Positions 1 through 12,742 are shown, numbered from the stretch's first letter. The stretch: 64,000 nt of DNA from Streptomyces hygroscopicus subsp. hygroscopicus (GCF_030269125.1 NZ_BSSM01000004.1:124001-188000), one strand, 5' to 3'. Numbers and translations: made by a program. The notes: generated from the sequence alone by a model not told the origin.

Positions 1-309
1 GACGATCGGGGCGGCCTCGAAGGAGTAGGTCGACGCGCCGGCGATCAGACCGGTGGTGCCGGCCTGGAAGACCCACGCGGGGACCATGTGCTTGACGGTC
101 TCGGTGTTGATCTGGTCCAGCGTGCTGAAACGCTGCCCGTTGTAGGCGCCGTAGTAGGTCAGCCAGTTCTGGGGTTCCTCGCGGGCCCGCAGGATGCGCT
201 CGTAGTCGACGTCGGCCACCACCGGCGGCGCGACCTCTCCGCCCGCGACCTTGCCGCTCAGGTTGCCCTGGTCGACGGCCTCGCCCGCGTCCACGTAGTC
301 GACGGTCAT
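1..309 (-). CDS. PQQ-dependent alcohol/methanol dehydrogenase, N-terminal part
   Basis: Only the first 103 residues are in the window; the gene runs off the left edge. It has the N-terminal signature of quinoprotein alcohol dehydrogenases: NWLTYYGAYNGQRFSTLDQI followed by a W.FQAG segment, the first blade of the eight-bladed propeller that binds PQQ. The family oxidises primary alcohols and passes electrons to a carrier protein. The ATG at 309 is set by a strong GGAGG eight bases upstream. The start (MTVDYVDAGEAVDQ) is acidic and shows no Sec or Tat signal peptide, which is unusual because characterised family members are periplasmic. The cupredoxin-like gene ends 18 bases upstream, so the two are almost certainly co-transcribed. 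The family is clear; the substrate cannot be told. Confidence 0.85.
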   Translation of the reverse strand, partial: MTVDYVDAGEAVDQGNLSGKVAGGEVAPPVVADVDYERILRAREEPQNWLTYYGAYNGQRFSTLDQINTETVKHMVPAWVFQAGTTGLIAGASTYSFEAAPIV

Positions 310-327
310 GTGCTCCGCCTCCTTCCC

Positions 328-789
328 TTACGGTCGCGGCTGTTCCGGACGGTCGAGGCGGGCCTCCGGCGGGGCGTCCCCGAGGACGACGATGGACCCG
401 GTCAGTCCCCGGCCCTCGTCGTTGCCCGTGGGCGAGCCGAACCAGTAGTAGCCCGGTCCGTCGAGGTTCAGGTGCGCCTGTCCTCGCGAGTGGTTCACCA
501 GCCAGATGAACTTCCGGTCGCCGTTGCTCGGCAGAAGCGCGCAGTGCGTGTTCATGTCGTCGTTGACGAGTTCCAGCTCGATGTCTCCTCCATGTGGCAT
601 GACCAGAATGGAGGGATCCCAGGAAAGCTCATCGGGATTGATGCGAATGGTGGCCCGCATGTGGCCGTCCGGTTCTTCGGTGGCGCGGCCGATGCTTCCG
701 GTGCCCAGCACCTGGCCCAGCGCCGCTTTGTTCTGTGCGTTCAACCCGATCTGGTCCAGCAGGTCGGTTCGCTCCCGCGTGGTCGTCAT
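328..789 (-). CDS. Cupredoxin-like PQQ-associated protein (MSMEG_3727 type), degenerate copper site
   Basis: A 153-residue protein with a plastocyanin-like beta-sandwich pattern: a His at 82 in MNTHCALLP, then the C-terminal ligand loop at about 114-131 (YYWFGSPTGN...RGLTG). In real cupredoxins this loop carries Cys, His and Met copper ligands; here Cys is replaced by Gly/Ser and Met by Leu, so a type 1 copper site is unlikely. Actinobacterial homologues of this kind sit beside PQQ dehydrogenases, as this one does. The ATG at 789 is preferred over a TTG at 813 because GAGGAG lies about 12 bases upstream of the ATG and overlaps the TTG-led extension. No signal peptide is visible. A structural or PQQ-related partner role is inferred. 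Confidence 0.75.
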   Translation of the reverse strand: MTTTRERTDLLDQIGLNAQNKAALGQVLGTGSIGRATEEPDGHMRATIRINPDELSWDPSILVMPHGGDIELELVNDDMNTHCALLPSNGDRKFIWLVNHSRGQAHLNLDGPGYYWFGSPTGNDEGRGLTGSIVVLGDAPPEARLDRPEQPRP

Positions 790-974
790 CGGGGCTTCAC
801 TCTCCTCGTCCAAAACCGCTGGTCGAATTTACCTCTCCTTCTTTTCTGCATATCTGGTGAATCACACCGAAAAAGAATAGGAATATTCCTCGGTAAACAC
901 GCTACGCCGGACGGATCACCCGGACAAGGGCGACCGGGAGTCCGGGCCGGCGCATGCCGTTCACCCGCTCATCC

Positions 975-4693
<3,719 letters not shown>

Positions 4694-4703
4694 GGTTCAG
4701 AAC

Positions 4704-4773
4704 CACCCTAGGCCCGTCCCCGGCACCTGAGTTCCACTCCTTCACCGCAAACCCGTGTACGACACACCCTAGG
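4704..4773. promoter_or_regulatory. Paired CCTAGGGTG direct repeats upstream of the GAF-LytTR gene
   Basis: The nine bases CCTAGGGTG (minus strand) occur at 4765-4773 and again at 4704-4712, a 61-base spacing, just upstream of the regulator start at 4693. Both copies have the CCTAGG palindrome at their core. LytTR proteins commonly bind paired direct repeats, so an autoregulatory site is possible; the sequence does not match a published LytTR consensus I can recall. Confidence 0.35.
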
Positions 4774-4799
4774 TACCCGCGCGGCCGCGCGCACGCCCC

Positions 4800-5182
4800 C
4801 TCGGGACGAGGTGCCGGGCACGGGCGTTCATCGGGCGGGGTGCCGGTGACAGACTTGTTGGCGATGCGCCATCCGCCGTCGCCGCGGACCAGCAGGAAGA
4901 CGTCCGTGATCGTGTCCGCGCCGTGCCGGAGCGTCATGGTCGCGGTCGCCACGCTGCCGTGGACGTCGACGGCGTCGACACGGCGGGACCGGGTCGACTC
5001 GTCCGGGGCCGGCCGGCCCGGGAAGGGTGCGCAGACTCGTCCAGTCCCGACCAGACGAACGCGCCGTCCCGGATTCCCTCGATGTGCCCGGTGGGCAGGA
5101 ACGCGTCACGGAAGTGGGCGGGGGCTCCGGTGGCGTGCCCGCGGATGTACGCGCGGAGCGGTTCGAGCACGGCGTCGTCCAC
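4800..5182 (-). pseudogene. NTF2-like (lumazine-binding type) protein, frameshifted
   Basis: The first part, from ATG 5182, reads as the start of a nuclear-transport-factor-2-like protein (LEPLRAYIRGHATG, then FLPTGHIEGIRDGAFV and SGLDE). The second half of the same fold continues in another frame (RRVDAVDVHGSVATATMTL, then FLLVRGDGGWRIANKSVTG). Inserting one base at about 5030-5040 restores a continuous protein (LDEFCAPFPGRPAPDESTR), so a single-base deletion is the simplest explanation. After the conserved end there is no prompt stop, and the restored frame runs into the next gene. It may be a true pseudogene or a sequencing error. Function in this family is usually unknown. Confidence 0.65.
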
Positions 5183-5619
5183 GGCGGGGGCGTGGTGGTG
5201 ACGGCGATCTCGGCCTCACGGGGGACGGGGGCGCCGGTGCGGGCCAGGCCGTGCGCAGTGCGAGGGGGTTCCGGACGCGGATGCCGCGCGGGCCACGTCC
5301 ATGCCCGGCGCGCCGGGCAGGGACGCCGCCGCCCAGACGGCCGGTTGAGCGGAGCGCGGGGGACGCTGACGGGCCGCGAACCCGCCCAGCCGGCCGCGTT
5401 CGAGGACATCCGGCAGCTGGGCACGCGGCGGGCCGGGGGCATCGGCACGCCGCAGTGCGCCACGCGGGGCGGGGGCGGCGCCCGCGAGGCGGTTGCCGGC
5501 GATCAGCTCGGTGCCGGCTGCGGCGGGGACGTCGTCGACGTGGCACACGGTGCCCAGCGTCTCCCGTACCGGGCGGACTCGGCCGAGCACCTCCCGGCTG
5601 CCGGCGGCGAGTATCCCCT
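5183..5619. other. Gap with no supported gene
   Basis: Open frames exist on both strands but none gives recognisable protein. This is where the helix-turn-helix part of the LysR gene to the right ought to be, and no such motif is present in any plus-strand frame. A minus-strand frame (5216-5590) has fair codon bias but I recognise nothing in it. Confidence 0.5.
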
Positions 5620-6256
5620 ACGACCGTCCGCTGACCGTCGGCGCACGTCCTCGCTCGCGGCGGGCGTCGTTCCCGAGGCCGTCCGGGACCTGCTGGAACA
5701 GGCCGGTCCCCTCAGGTGGAGTCTGCTCCCCGGCCTGAGCGTCCAGCCGCACCATCGGGTGGTCACCGGCGCACTCGACCTCGCCGTCGTCACCGACGCA
5801 CCTCCGGGCCTGCCCCACGACCCCCGCGTGGAACGCCGATTCCTCGGGCTGGACGACATGGTCGTCGTACTGCCCGCCGACCACCCGCACGCCGGGCGCG
5901 GCCCCGTGCCCCTCCAGGCGCTGGCCGACGAGGTCTGGGCCGAGGACAACGACGGCTCGGCGGCACTCCTGCGCGGGCATGCCGCCCGGGTCGGCGTCGG
6001 CGTGCACATCGACCTCACGGCGGCCGATCTCCCCGGCGAACTGGCCCTCGTCGCCACCGGTCACGCCATCGCGCTGGTGCCCGGCGTGCTGACCCGCGCC
6101 CTGCGCGGCGACGTCACCACCGTGGACCTCGTCGATGCCCCCACCCGCGGTATCCGTACGGTCGTCCCGCGTCGTGACCCCCACCCCGCCGCGGCGCCCC
6201 TGTGCGACCGGCTCGCGACCGTCTTCCCCGCCGTCCGCCCGGAGAGGGCGGCCTGA
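5620..6256 (+). pseudogene. LysR-family regulator lacking its DNA-binding domain
   Basis: The ~200 residues from about 5650 to the stop match a LysR effector-binding domain: SSLAAGVVPEAVRDLL, then VTGALDLAVVTD, then the D.MVVVLP.DHP strand and a C-terminal HAIALVPG segment. A complete LysR regulator needs another ~90 N-terminal residues with a winged helix-turn-helix; the upstream DNA has no frame encoding one, and no plausible start with a ribosome site. The gene therefore looks truncated by deletion. The effector domain itself is intact in frame, which suggests recent loss. Confidence 0.6.
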
Positions 6257-6298
6257 TCGCGCGGACCACCGCGGACGCTTTGTTCTCCGGAGCCGGAC

Positions 6299-6331
6299 GG
6301 GGTGCTCGCGGCCGGTGCGCGCGAGCACCCC
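6299..6331. terminator. Bidirectional hairpin terminator
   Basis: A perfect 12-bp stem, GGGGTGCTCGCG pairing with CGCGAGCACCCC, closes a 9-base loop in the short gap between the convergent LysR remnant and the lectin gene. There is no long T tract, which is common for actinomycete terminators. Confidence 0.75.
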
Positions 6332-6338
6332 GACACCC

Positions 6339-6896
6339 TTACCAGCTGCTGTCGTTGGGGGTGATCCGCCACAGCCTGTCGTCGCTGGGGTATGCCGTGT
6401 CGAGGTGCAGGGTGTCCCAACTGCCGTCGTTGTAGCGGTTCAGAGCCACCGCCAGCCTGGTGTCCACCTTGGGCCGCCACAGCCACCAGCGGGAGTTGTT
6501 GTCGTACTCGGGACGCAGGACCCATCGCTGCAGATCCGAGCCGTCGCAGCTCCGTACGACGATGGTGGTGCCCCGGGTGGGCGTGGCGGAGGACGGCTGG
6601 AGGCACTTGCCGGCGGCGCGGTTCTTGAAGGTGAGGGTGTAGCCCGCGTTCTCCCACCTGCCGTCGACCTCGTCCCAGGCCTCGGTGCTGTACCGCCAGC
6701 CCGGGTCGCGCAGGGTGATGGCGGTGGCGCCCTCCCCGGTGGAGTTGCCGAGGAGTGCCAGGCGGCCGCCGTCCGACTTGTTGACCAGGTCCTGGTCGGC
6801 GCGGTCCGCGGCGGAGGCGGAGCCGGCGAGGGCGCCGACGAGCGCGGTGGCGACCGCCGCGCACAGGGCGGCGCGGGCGAGGTGGTGCTTGGACAT
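6339..6896 (-). CDS. Secreted ricin-type beta-trefoil lectin-like protein
   Basis: 185 residues. A Sec signal peptide (positive MSKHHLAR, hydrophobic stretch, cleavage after about residue 29 at ASA-A) precedes one beta-trefoil domain with the QxW-type repeats LQRWVLR and DRLWRIT and the conserved AAGKCLQ segment. Such domains bind galactose-type sugars, but here stand alone with no catalytic module, so an extracellular carbohydrate-binding role is likely. ATG 6896 is chosen because GAAGGAG lies just upstream and the signal peptide starts there; the frame is open further upstream without lectin-like features. It is monocistronic and followed by a strong hairpin. Confidence 0.85.
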   Translation of the reverse strand: MSKHHLARAALCAAVATALVGALAGSASAADRADQDLVNKSDGGRLALLGNSTGEGATAITLRDPGWRYSTEAWDEVDGRWENAGYTLTFKNRAAGKCLQPSSATPTRGTTIVVRSCDGSDLQRWVLRPEYDNNSRWWLWRPKVDTRLAVALNRYNDGSWDTLHLDTAYPSDDRLWRITPNDSSW

Positions 6897-7331
6897 CGTT
6901 CTCCTTCGAGCACGGATCTTCCGGCGGGGCCCGTGAACGGACTCGGTTGTGAGGTCGGTCGGGTTGCCGACCGTGTGCTCACGTTCGCGGAGAGAGGGAG
7001 GCAATGTCGGGTAAACAGCGGATATGGCGCAAAACGGTGTTCGGCGGACATCGCGCGCCACGCCTGGGGAGTCTTCCACGGCGCGGGCAGAAACGTTGCG
7101 GCGGTGAGAGGTCCGCCGGGCCGCCCACCCCGCGCGACGGCCGAAAGACGATCACACCCGTGGGTGACGCCCGGAATGCGGCGGAATGCGGTGCGGTCGA
7201 CGCGCCGACTCGTCTCGGTCCAGGGGCAGTCGCGGTCCTGGCCCCTGCGCAGGTACTCCTGCGCGTACTCGAAGCACTGAGGTGCGCTCGGTACGATCAT
7301 CAGCGCCATCCGCCCGGAGGAGTCCAGCTCA
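6897..7331. other. Gap between divergent lectin and cbiZ genes
   Basis: It must hold the promoters of both flanking genes. I looked for a cobalamin riboswitch before cbiZ and saw no B12-box-like element. A minus-strand frame from ATG 7312 has good third-position GC (QCFEYAQEYLRRGQDRDCPW) but no ribosome site and no recognisable family; it may be a gene remnant. Confidence 0.4.
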
Positions 7332-8015
7332 GTGACCGTTGCCCCGCCGTCGTCCCGCGCCGCCGTCGGCGTCCTTCCGCTGGAGACGCTGACCCGCGTC
7401 GAATGCGACGAGCAACTGTCGGCCCTGCTCTGGCGGGCCGGTGCCGGCTGGCGAATGATCAGCAGCGCGGTCCTCGGCGGCGGCATCGGCGAGCGCTCCT
7501 GGGTCCTCAACGCCCAGGTCTCGCACGGCTACAGCCGCACCGACCCCGGCGACCACCTCGCAAGCCTCGCCCACGACGCCGGAGCACAGGGGCCGGGCGT
7601 GGGCCTGATGACGGCCGCCGACGTCCTCCGTCACGGCCACGCGCTGGACGGCGGCGTCGAGGCGGTGGTCACCGCGGGCCTCGGTGTCCACGGCTGGGCC
7701 GCCACCCCCACGCCAGGCACCCCCGTGCCGCCCGCCCCCGGCACCATCAACATCATCGTGGCCGTCCCCGCCGCCCTCACCGACGCCGCCCTGGTCAACG
7801 CGGCGACGACCGCCACCGAGGCCAAGGTCCAGGCTCTTCTCGACTCCGGCTACGACTGTTCGGGCACGCCCACCGACGCGATCTGCGTCGCCGCCCGCAA
7901 TCCCCGACCGGGTGAGGAACCCGAGGCGTTCGCAGGCCCCCGCTCCCTGTGGGGCGCCCGGCTGGCCCGCGCGGTCCACTCCGCGGTGTGCGCCGCCGCG
8001 GCCGGCCGGCGCTGA
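7332..8015 (+). CDS. cbiZ: Adenosylcobinamide amidohydrolase CbiZ
   Basis: 227 residues matching the CbiZ family throughout: GWRMISSAVLGGGIG, then SWVLNAQV and GPGVGLMTAADV, then the C-terminal SALT-type segment with conserved Cys and Thr (SGTPTDAICVA). CbiZ removes the aminopropanol arm from adenosylcobinamide to give adenosylcobyric acid, letting the cell salvage incomplete corrinoids into cobalamin. The GTG start at 7332 follows GGAGGAG at nine bases. It stands alone here, away from other cob genes or a BtuCDF transporter, so it would feed a pathway encoded elsewhere. Confidence 0.9.
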   Translation: MTVAPPSSRAAVGVLPLETLTRVECDEQLSALLWRAGAGWRMISSAVLGGGIGERSWVLNAQVSHGYSRTDPGDHLASLAHDAGAQGPGVGLMTAADVLRHGHALDGGVEAVVTAGLGVHGWAATPTPGTPVPPAPGTINIIVAVPAALTDAALVNAATTATEAKVQALLDSGYDCSGTPTDAICVAARNPRPGEEPEAFAGPRSLWGARLARAVHSAVCAAAAGRR

Positions 8016-8580
8016 TCCGCCGCCCGACGGCCGCGGTCACCCGCCGGGGCCGGGCCGCGCCGCATCCGGATCGGACTCCCGCGCGGCGGGGCCCCGTCGA
8101 CACATCGGGTGCGGGACGGCCGCAGCGGTGACCACGTGAACCCTCGCCCGCTGCCCCGCTGCCCCGCTGCCCCGCTTTCCGTACCCTGCGTCTCCGCCGT
8201 CACGGGGGCGTCGCGGTGGGTCGTGCCGGATGAACCGCGAGACGGGACCGCACCGCTGTCGCCGGGGAAGGGCGGCGGCTCCGGTGTCCCGGCCGCGCCC
8301 GATGGGCTGACCGGGAGGTGCCGTGCGGAACGCTCTGCGCGCTGTGCACCAGAGTCCAGCGGGAGTGGCTGCCGGGGGAGGCGGGCTGCGGTTCGCGCAT
8401 GACGTGCCGGTGGGGGCCGCGGAACGGGAACGAGGCCGATGCCCGGCAGAGGCCGCACCAGGTCCTGCCCGCCCCGTCCGACGCGGCTTCGCGGAGCGAC
8501 CGGTCCCGCCGCGTGCTCGGCCGCGACACCCGGGCGACGTCATCGCGGTCGCCGCCGGTCGGCGGACCGCGAACGGGGTG
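8016..8580. other. Gap without supported gene
   Basis: 565 bases between cbiZ and the convergent exporter gene. Several frames are open on both strands because of high GC, but none shows a family signature, ribosome site or consistent codon bias. I see no RNA or repeat. Confidence 0.5.
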
Positions 8581-10056
8581 TCAGTCGCGCGGCAGGAGGA
8601 GCCGCGAGAGGACGGTGGTCACGAGGAGCAGCGCGGCGACGGCCAGCAGCCCGAGGCGCATACCGGGAAGGGAGAAGCCGTCGCCGGCGCCGGACAGCAG
8701 GCTGCCGAACAGGGCGACCGCGAGGGCACCGCCCAGCTGACGGAGGGAGTTGAGCAGCCCCGAGACGGTTCCCGCGCGCTCCGCCGGGACCGCGTCGATC
8801 AGCAGCGCGGTCAGCGCGGGCACCGCGAGCGCCCCGCCCATGCTCAGTGGCAGCAGCAGGACCAGCACCAGCCACACCGCGGTGCCCGCGGCCAGCGGCA
8901 GCATGGCCAGCATCGCGACGGTGAAGACCAGCTGGCCGACGACGATCACCGGCCGCCGCCCGATCCGCTCGGCGAGCCGCGGCGAGACCAGGTTCGTCGC
9001 GGTCACCACCGCCGACATCGGCACGAACATCAGCCCCGCCGTTGTCGCCGACATACCCCGCAACTGCTGGTAGTACAGCCCGAGCAGGAAGATCCCGCCG
9101 TAGAAGGCGGCGTTGACGGCGAAGCCGACGGCGAGCGGGACGGCCACCCGGCGGTCCTTCAGCAGCGCGGGCGGGATCATGGGCTGACGGTGCCGGGACT
9201 CCACGAGGCGGAACACGAACCCCGAGACGACGGCGAGCGCGGCCGCGGCCAGCACGGGGAGGCTGGTCCAGCCCAGGTGGCCGCCCTCGATCACCGCGAC
9301 GGCCAGCCCCGCCAAGGCCAGTACGGCCGTCAACTGCCCGGCGCCGTCCAGTGCGGCGGGTCGCCGGGGCGAGCGCGGCACCCGGGCCAGCAGGCCGAGG
9401 ATCACCGCCCCCACCGGGAGGTTGAGCAGGAAGACCGCCCGCCAGCCGGCCGACTCGGTGAGCAGCCCGCCCAGCACCGGGCCGGCGGCCATCGCCACCG
9501 AACCCCCGACGGTCCACAGCGCGATGGCCCGCGCGCGCTCCCTGCTGTCCTCGTGGGCCTGCCGGATCAGGGCGAGCGAGGCCGGCATCACGACCGCGGC
9601 TGCCCCGCCCTGCGCCACCCGCGCGGCGACCAGCACACCGATGCCCGGCGCCAGCGCGCAGCCGAGGGAGGCCAGGGTGAACAGGGCGACGCCCCAGGCG
9701 TAGGCGCGCCGCGCGCCCGCGCGGTCGGCGATGGCACCGGCGGAGAGCATCAGGGCGGCGAACATCAGCGTGTAGGCGTCCACCACCCACTGCAGCCCGG
9801 CCATCCCGCCGTCGAGGGACGCCCGGATCGCGGGTAGCGCGATGTTCACGGCCGACACATCGATGGTGATCACGGTGAACCCGAGCAGCGAGGCGACCAG
9901 CGCGACACCTGCCCGTCCGGGCGAGGCGGCCGATTCGCCGTCCGCCGCCGGCCGGGCCCGGTCCGGCCGGCGGCGCCGCACCCTCGGCGCGGGCCGCTCG
10001 GGTTCGCGCACCCGGGCGGGCGCGGCGGACGGTGAGGACAGAGGGGTGCCCGGCAT
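8581..10056 (-). CDS. DHA2-family (14-TM) MFS drug exporter
   Basis: 491 residues with a ~50-residue Pro/Arg-rich cytoplasmic N-terminus and then about 14 hydrophobic segments. Diagnostic stretches are the first helix with D..AVNIALPAI, the loop 2-3 region GAIADRAGARRAY, and the antiporter motif AGPVLGGLLTE in helix 5. DHA2 members export drugs or the cell's own antibiotics in exchange for protons. ATG 10056 follows CAGGAGG seven bases upstream. The gene is divergent from the XRE regulator at 10306, the usual arrangement for a locally controlled efflux pump. The substrate cannot be inferred. Confidence 0.9.
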   Translation of the reverse strand: MPGTPLSSPSAAPARVREPERPAPRVRRRRPDRARPAADGESAASPGRAGVALVASLLGFTVITIDVSAVNIALPAIRASLDGGMAGLQWVVDAYTLMFAALMLSAGAIADRAGARRAYAWGVALFTLASLGCALAPGIGVLVAARVAQGGAAAVVMPASLALIRQAHEDSRERARAIALWTVGGSVAMAAGPVLGGLLTESAGWRAVFLLNLPVGAVILGLLARVPRSPRRPAALDGAGQLTAVLALAGLAVAVIEGGHLGWTSLPVLAAAALAVVSGFVFRLVESRHRQPMIPPALLKDRRVAVPLAVGFAVNAAFYGGIFLLGLYYQQLRGMSATTAGLMFVPMSAVVTATNLVSPRLAERIGRRPVIVVGQLVFTVAMLAMLPLAAGTAVWLVLVLLLPLSMGGALAVPALTALLIDAVPAERAGTVSGLLNSLRQLGGALAVALFGSLLSGAGDGFSLPGMRLGLLAVAALLLVTTVLSRLLLPRD

Positions 10057-10305
10057 GGTGGCCTCCTGGACGATCAGGCATCGGTCGACGGTGTCCGTCG
10101 GGGACGAAAGGGCGGGCGGCCTCGGACGACGGGACCGCGGTCCGGTGTCACGCACCCCCTGGGCCCGCGCCGCCGGGCCGCCCGCTCCTGATCCACTCTG
10201 GGCCCGCCCGCCCCGGTGCGGCAGACCGCGCCGAACCCGGGGTGTGGTGTTCCTGGCCCTGACACGGCCCCCCAACGCCCTTGTGCACCTGTCACAATTG
10301 ACCGA

Positions 10306-11262
10306 ATGGCAGCGACAACAGACGTGCGGGGCACCGAACTCGGCAGATACCTGAAGGCCCGCAGGGCGCAGATACGCCCGGAGGACGTCGGCCTCCCGGC
10401 CGGCGCGGGCCTGCGCCGCACACCCGGGCTCCGTCGTGAGGAGCTGGCCGCGCTGGCGGGCGTGAGCGTGGACTACTACATCCGCCTCGAACGCGGCCGG
10501 GAGACCAACCCCTCGGCCGCCGTCGTCGACGCCCTCGGCCGCGCCCTGCGGCTGCGCGGCGACGCCTACGAACGGCTGCACGAACTGGCGGAGTTGGCCT
10601 CGGGGCGGACCTCCGAACTGCCGGCCTCCCCGGACCACACCGTCCGCGACTCGGTGCTGCGCATGCTGGACTCGGTGCGCCCGCTGCCTGCCTACATCGT
10701 GAGCCGGTACAACCGCGTCCTGGCCGCGAACCCACCGGGACGACGGCTGCTTCCCGGCCTCTGGGACTGGCCGGAGGAACAGCGCAACCTGACCCGCTAC
10801 CTCTTCCTCCACCCGGTGGGCAGAACGCTCTACGAGCCCTGGGAGGACACCGTCGCCCTCTCGGTGGCCCACCTCCGGGCCGTCGCCGGCGCCGATCCGG
10901 ACGACCCCGAACTGACCACTCTCGTCGGTGAACTGGTCCTGAAATCACCCGAGTTCGCACGTCTGTGGGAGCGATACGACGTCTGTGAGCGCGGCGGCGG
11001 CCAGAAGAACTTCCGGCACCCCAAGGTCGGAACCATGACCCTGACCTACGAGGTCATGCGACTGGCCCGGACCGGCGGCCAGCGGATGGTCGTCTACCAG
11101 GCCGTCCCCGGCAGCGCCGACGAGGAAGCCATGCTCCGCCTGGAATCCGGGGCGCGTCCCTCGTCGAGCGACCCGCGGGCCGGCCAACCGGCCGGCGAAC
11201 CTTCCGGGTCTGGGGCGTCCGCCGCCCGCCGCGGTGCGTCCGGGGGACCCGACGCCGGCTGA
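10306..11262 (+). CDS. XRE/MmyB-type transcriptional regulator
   Basis: 318 residues. The N-terminal helix-turn-helix (RREELAALAGVSVDYYIRLERG, in the 45-70 region) is followed by the long MmyB-like ligand-binding domain common in Streptomyces (YIVSRYNRVLAANPPGRRLL, FRHPKVGTMTLTYE near the end). Related proteins repress or activate an adjacent exporter or oxidoreductase, and the divergent DHA2 gene is the likely target. No Shine-Dalgarno precedes ATG 10306; a CACAAT hexamer ends seven bases before it, so the transcript may be leaderless. The last ~45 residues are low-complexity Gly/Ser/Ala. Confidence 0.88.
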   Translation: MAATTDVRGTELGRYLKARRAQIRPEDVGLPAGAGLRRTPGLRREELAALAGVSVDYYIRLERGRETNPSAAVVDALGRALRLRGDAYERLHELAELASGRTSELPASPDHTVRDSVLRMLDSVRPLPAYIVSRYNRVLAANPPGRRLLPGLWDWPEEQRNLTRYLFLHPVGRTLYEPWEDTVALSVAHLRAVAGADPDDPELTTLVGELVLKSPEFARLWERYDVCERGGGQKNFRHPKVGTMTLTYEVMRLARTGGQRMVVYQAVPGSADEEAMLRLESGARPSSSDPRAGQPAGEPSGSGASAARRGASGGPDAG

Positions 11263-11894
11263 CCGGCGGGCGGCCGGCGCGCGGCGTCCGGGGCGTGCCC
11301 CGATGGCTCCCCTCCAGTGCCCCTTCCCGCAGATTCCGCATGTGCCGCGCACCGGTGCGACGTCGGCACGCGGGTCCTGTCCGCCGAAGCCCGCGTCGCC
11401 CCGCACCACCTGCGATCCGGACACGCACCGACGAGGACCGGACCCTGCCGGCCCCGCCGGAGGCCGAGGCGGCGAGGGGGCGGGTGAGGACGGCTTCGAC
11501 CAGGTCGGCGATGCGGTTGGTGCTGGACCACCATCCGAAGCCCCTTGACTGCCAGACGGCCCTCACCCGGCGCGGCCAGTCGCCCACCAGCCGGTTCCGG
11601 TCGGTGCGGTCAAGATCGTGGTGCGCCACGACGAAACGGCAGACCGGGGGCTTCTCCTCCCGGCACTGGACGCCGTGGCCGTAGCGCCGCGGCAGGACCT
11701 CGCAGCCGACCGCGTTCGTGAGGAGGACGAGTTCGAGGCCCGTGCCGACCCCGTCCGCCGTACGATCCCGCGGTTCGAGCAACTGGTGGACGTCGTAGGG
11801 CTGGTCGACGCCCGCGCTCCCCTGGTGAGCGCGTCAGGCGTCATGCCGGGAAACCCTGCGGCGGGGAACCGCGCCGCCCGGGGATACTGGGCCG
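11263..11894. other. Gap with an unrecognised minus-strand reading frame
   Basis: From about 11782 down to 11400 a minus-strand frame has strong third-position GC and protein-like content (LELVLLTNAVGCEVLPRRYG, then DWPRRVRAVWQSRGFGWW and TNRIADLVEAVL). It lacks a good start: a TGA precedes it and the only option is a TTG. It is either an unannotated small gene or a remnant cut at its 5' end. I do not recognise the family. Confidence 0.35.
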
Positions 11895-12635
11895 GTGAGC
11901 AACGCCATGGCTGAGTACGGAGCGGATACCGGGCAGTTGGAGCGAAGGGTCTACCTCGGCCTGCGCGAGGGCGACCTCGACCCCCAGGACGTCGTCGCCC
12001 TCGCCTGCGAACTGCTCGACCGTTTCCATCACACCGACGCCATCGTGGAGGTCGTCGAGCGCAGACCGGCCGAGGTGCCGCCGGCGGAGATGACCGCGCT
12101 GGCCCGGCGCATCCTGGACGATACGGGTTTCGATCCCGGCTTCGACCTCGCTCCCGAGCGTTTGGAGACGCTGCGCGCCGCGCTGCGCATCGTGGCCCGT
12201 GACCTGCCCACGCGCGGGATCGAGGGCGAACCGGAGATCGAGGTTCTGGAGGACTGGTTCCCGGTGGGAGCCGGTGTCCGCCTTGCCGACGGCGAACGGC
12301 TCAACTGGGGCGGTCCCATCCTGCCGGACATGTGCGACGACCCGACCACGGCACTGACCAGCCTGGCGATCCTGATCCAGGAGAGCCTGCTCGAACGGAC
12401 CTGGCAGGTCTGGCCGGTGTGTCCCCGGCATGACCTCGGCGTCCACGGCTCGGAGCGGGAGCGCGAGGTCGTGTGGTGGTGCGCGGGCGATGGCGGACAC
12501 ACGCTGGCGCCGGTCGGCGAACTCGCGCGCGCCCTCGGCCGCCGTCGCCCCAGGCAGGGCCGGCGCGCAGTGGGTTTCCAGTGGTGTCGTAGCGGAGCTG
12601 ACGGAAGCGGCCCGTGCGGCACGGGGAGGACCTGA
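11895..12635 (+). CDS. Hypothetical protein
   Basis: 246 residues, starting at a GTG (GTGAGCAACGCCATGGCT; the ATG five codons in is an alternative). The first half is acidic and helical with an ERLETLRAALRIVARDL region. The second half contains WPVCPRHDLGVHG and VVWWCAGDGGHTLAPVGELA, a pair of Cys-His-bearing segments that resemble a short conserved C-terminal block of Streptomyces proteins of unknown function. The tail after about residue 215 is low-complexity. No enzymatic motif is seen. It lies just upstream of a Ser/Thr kinase gene and may be co-transcribed with it. Confidence 0.6.
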   Translation: MSNAMAEYGADTGQLERRVYLGLREGDLDPQDVVALACELLDRFHHTDAIVEVVERRPAEVPPAEMTALARRILDDTGFDPGFDLAPERLETLRAALRIVARDLPTRGIEGEPEIEVLEDWFPVGAGVRLADGERLNWGGPILPDMCDDPTTALTSLAILIQESLLERTWQVWPVCPRHDLGVHGSEREREVVWWCAGDGGHTLAPVGELARALGRRRPRQGRRAVGFQWCRSGADGSGPCGTGRT

Positions 12636-12742
12636 CAGCGCCCTCGGAATCCCGGATGTCGCGGGTGGCGCTCCGCGCCGAGTGCCATGATCGAGGTGCT
12701 CGGGGCACAGTCGCACAGGTGAGTCCACGACGGGAGGACGCG

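Noticed and set aside
7020..7312. Small minus-strand gene beginning at ATG 7312
   Set aside because: Codon bias is fair but there is no ribosome site, no recognised family, and the frame runs on into the lectin gene region; kept only as a note in the gap.
7100..7331. Cobalamin riboswitch upstream of cbiZ
   Set aside because: No B12-box-like conserved bases or pseudoknot pattern could be found by eye.
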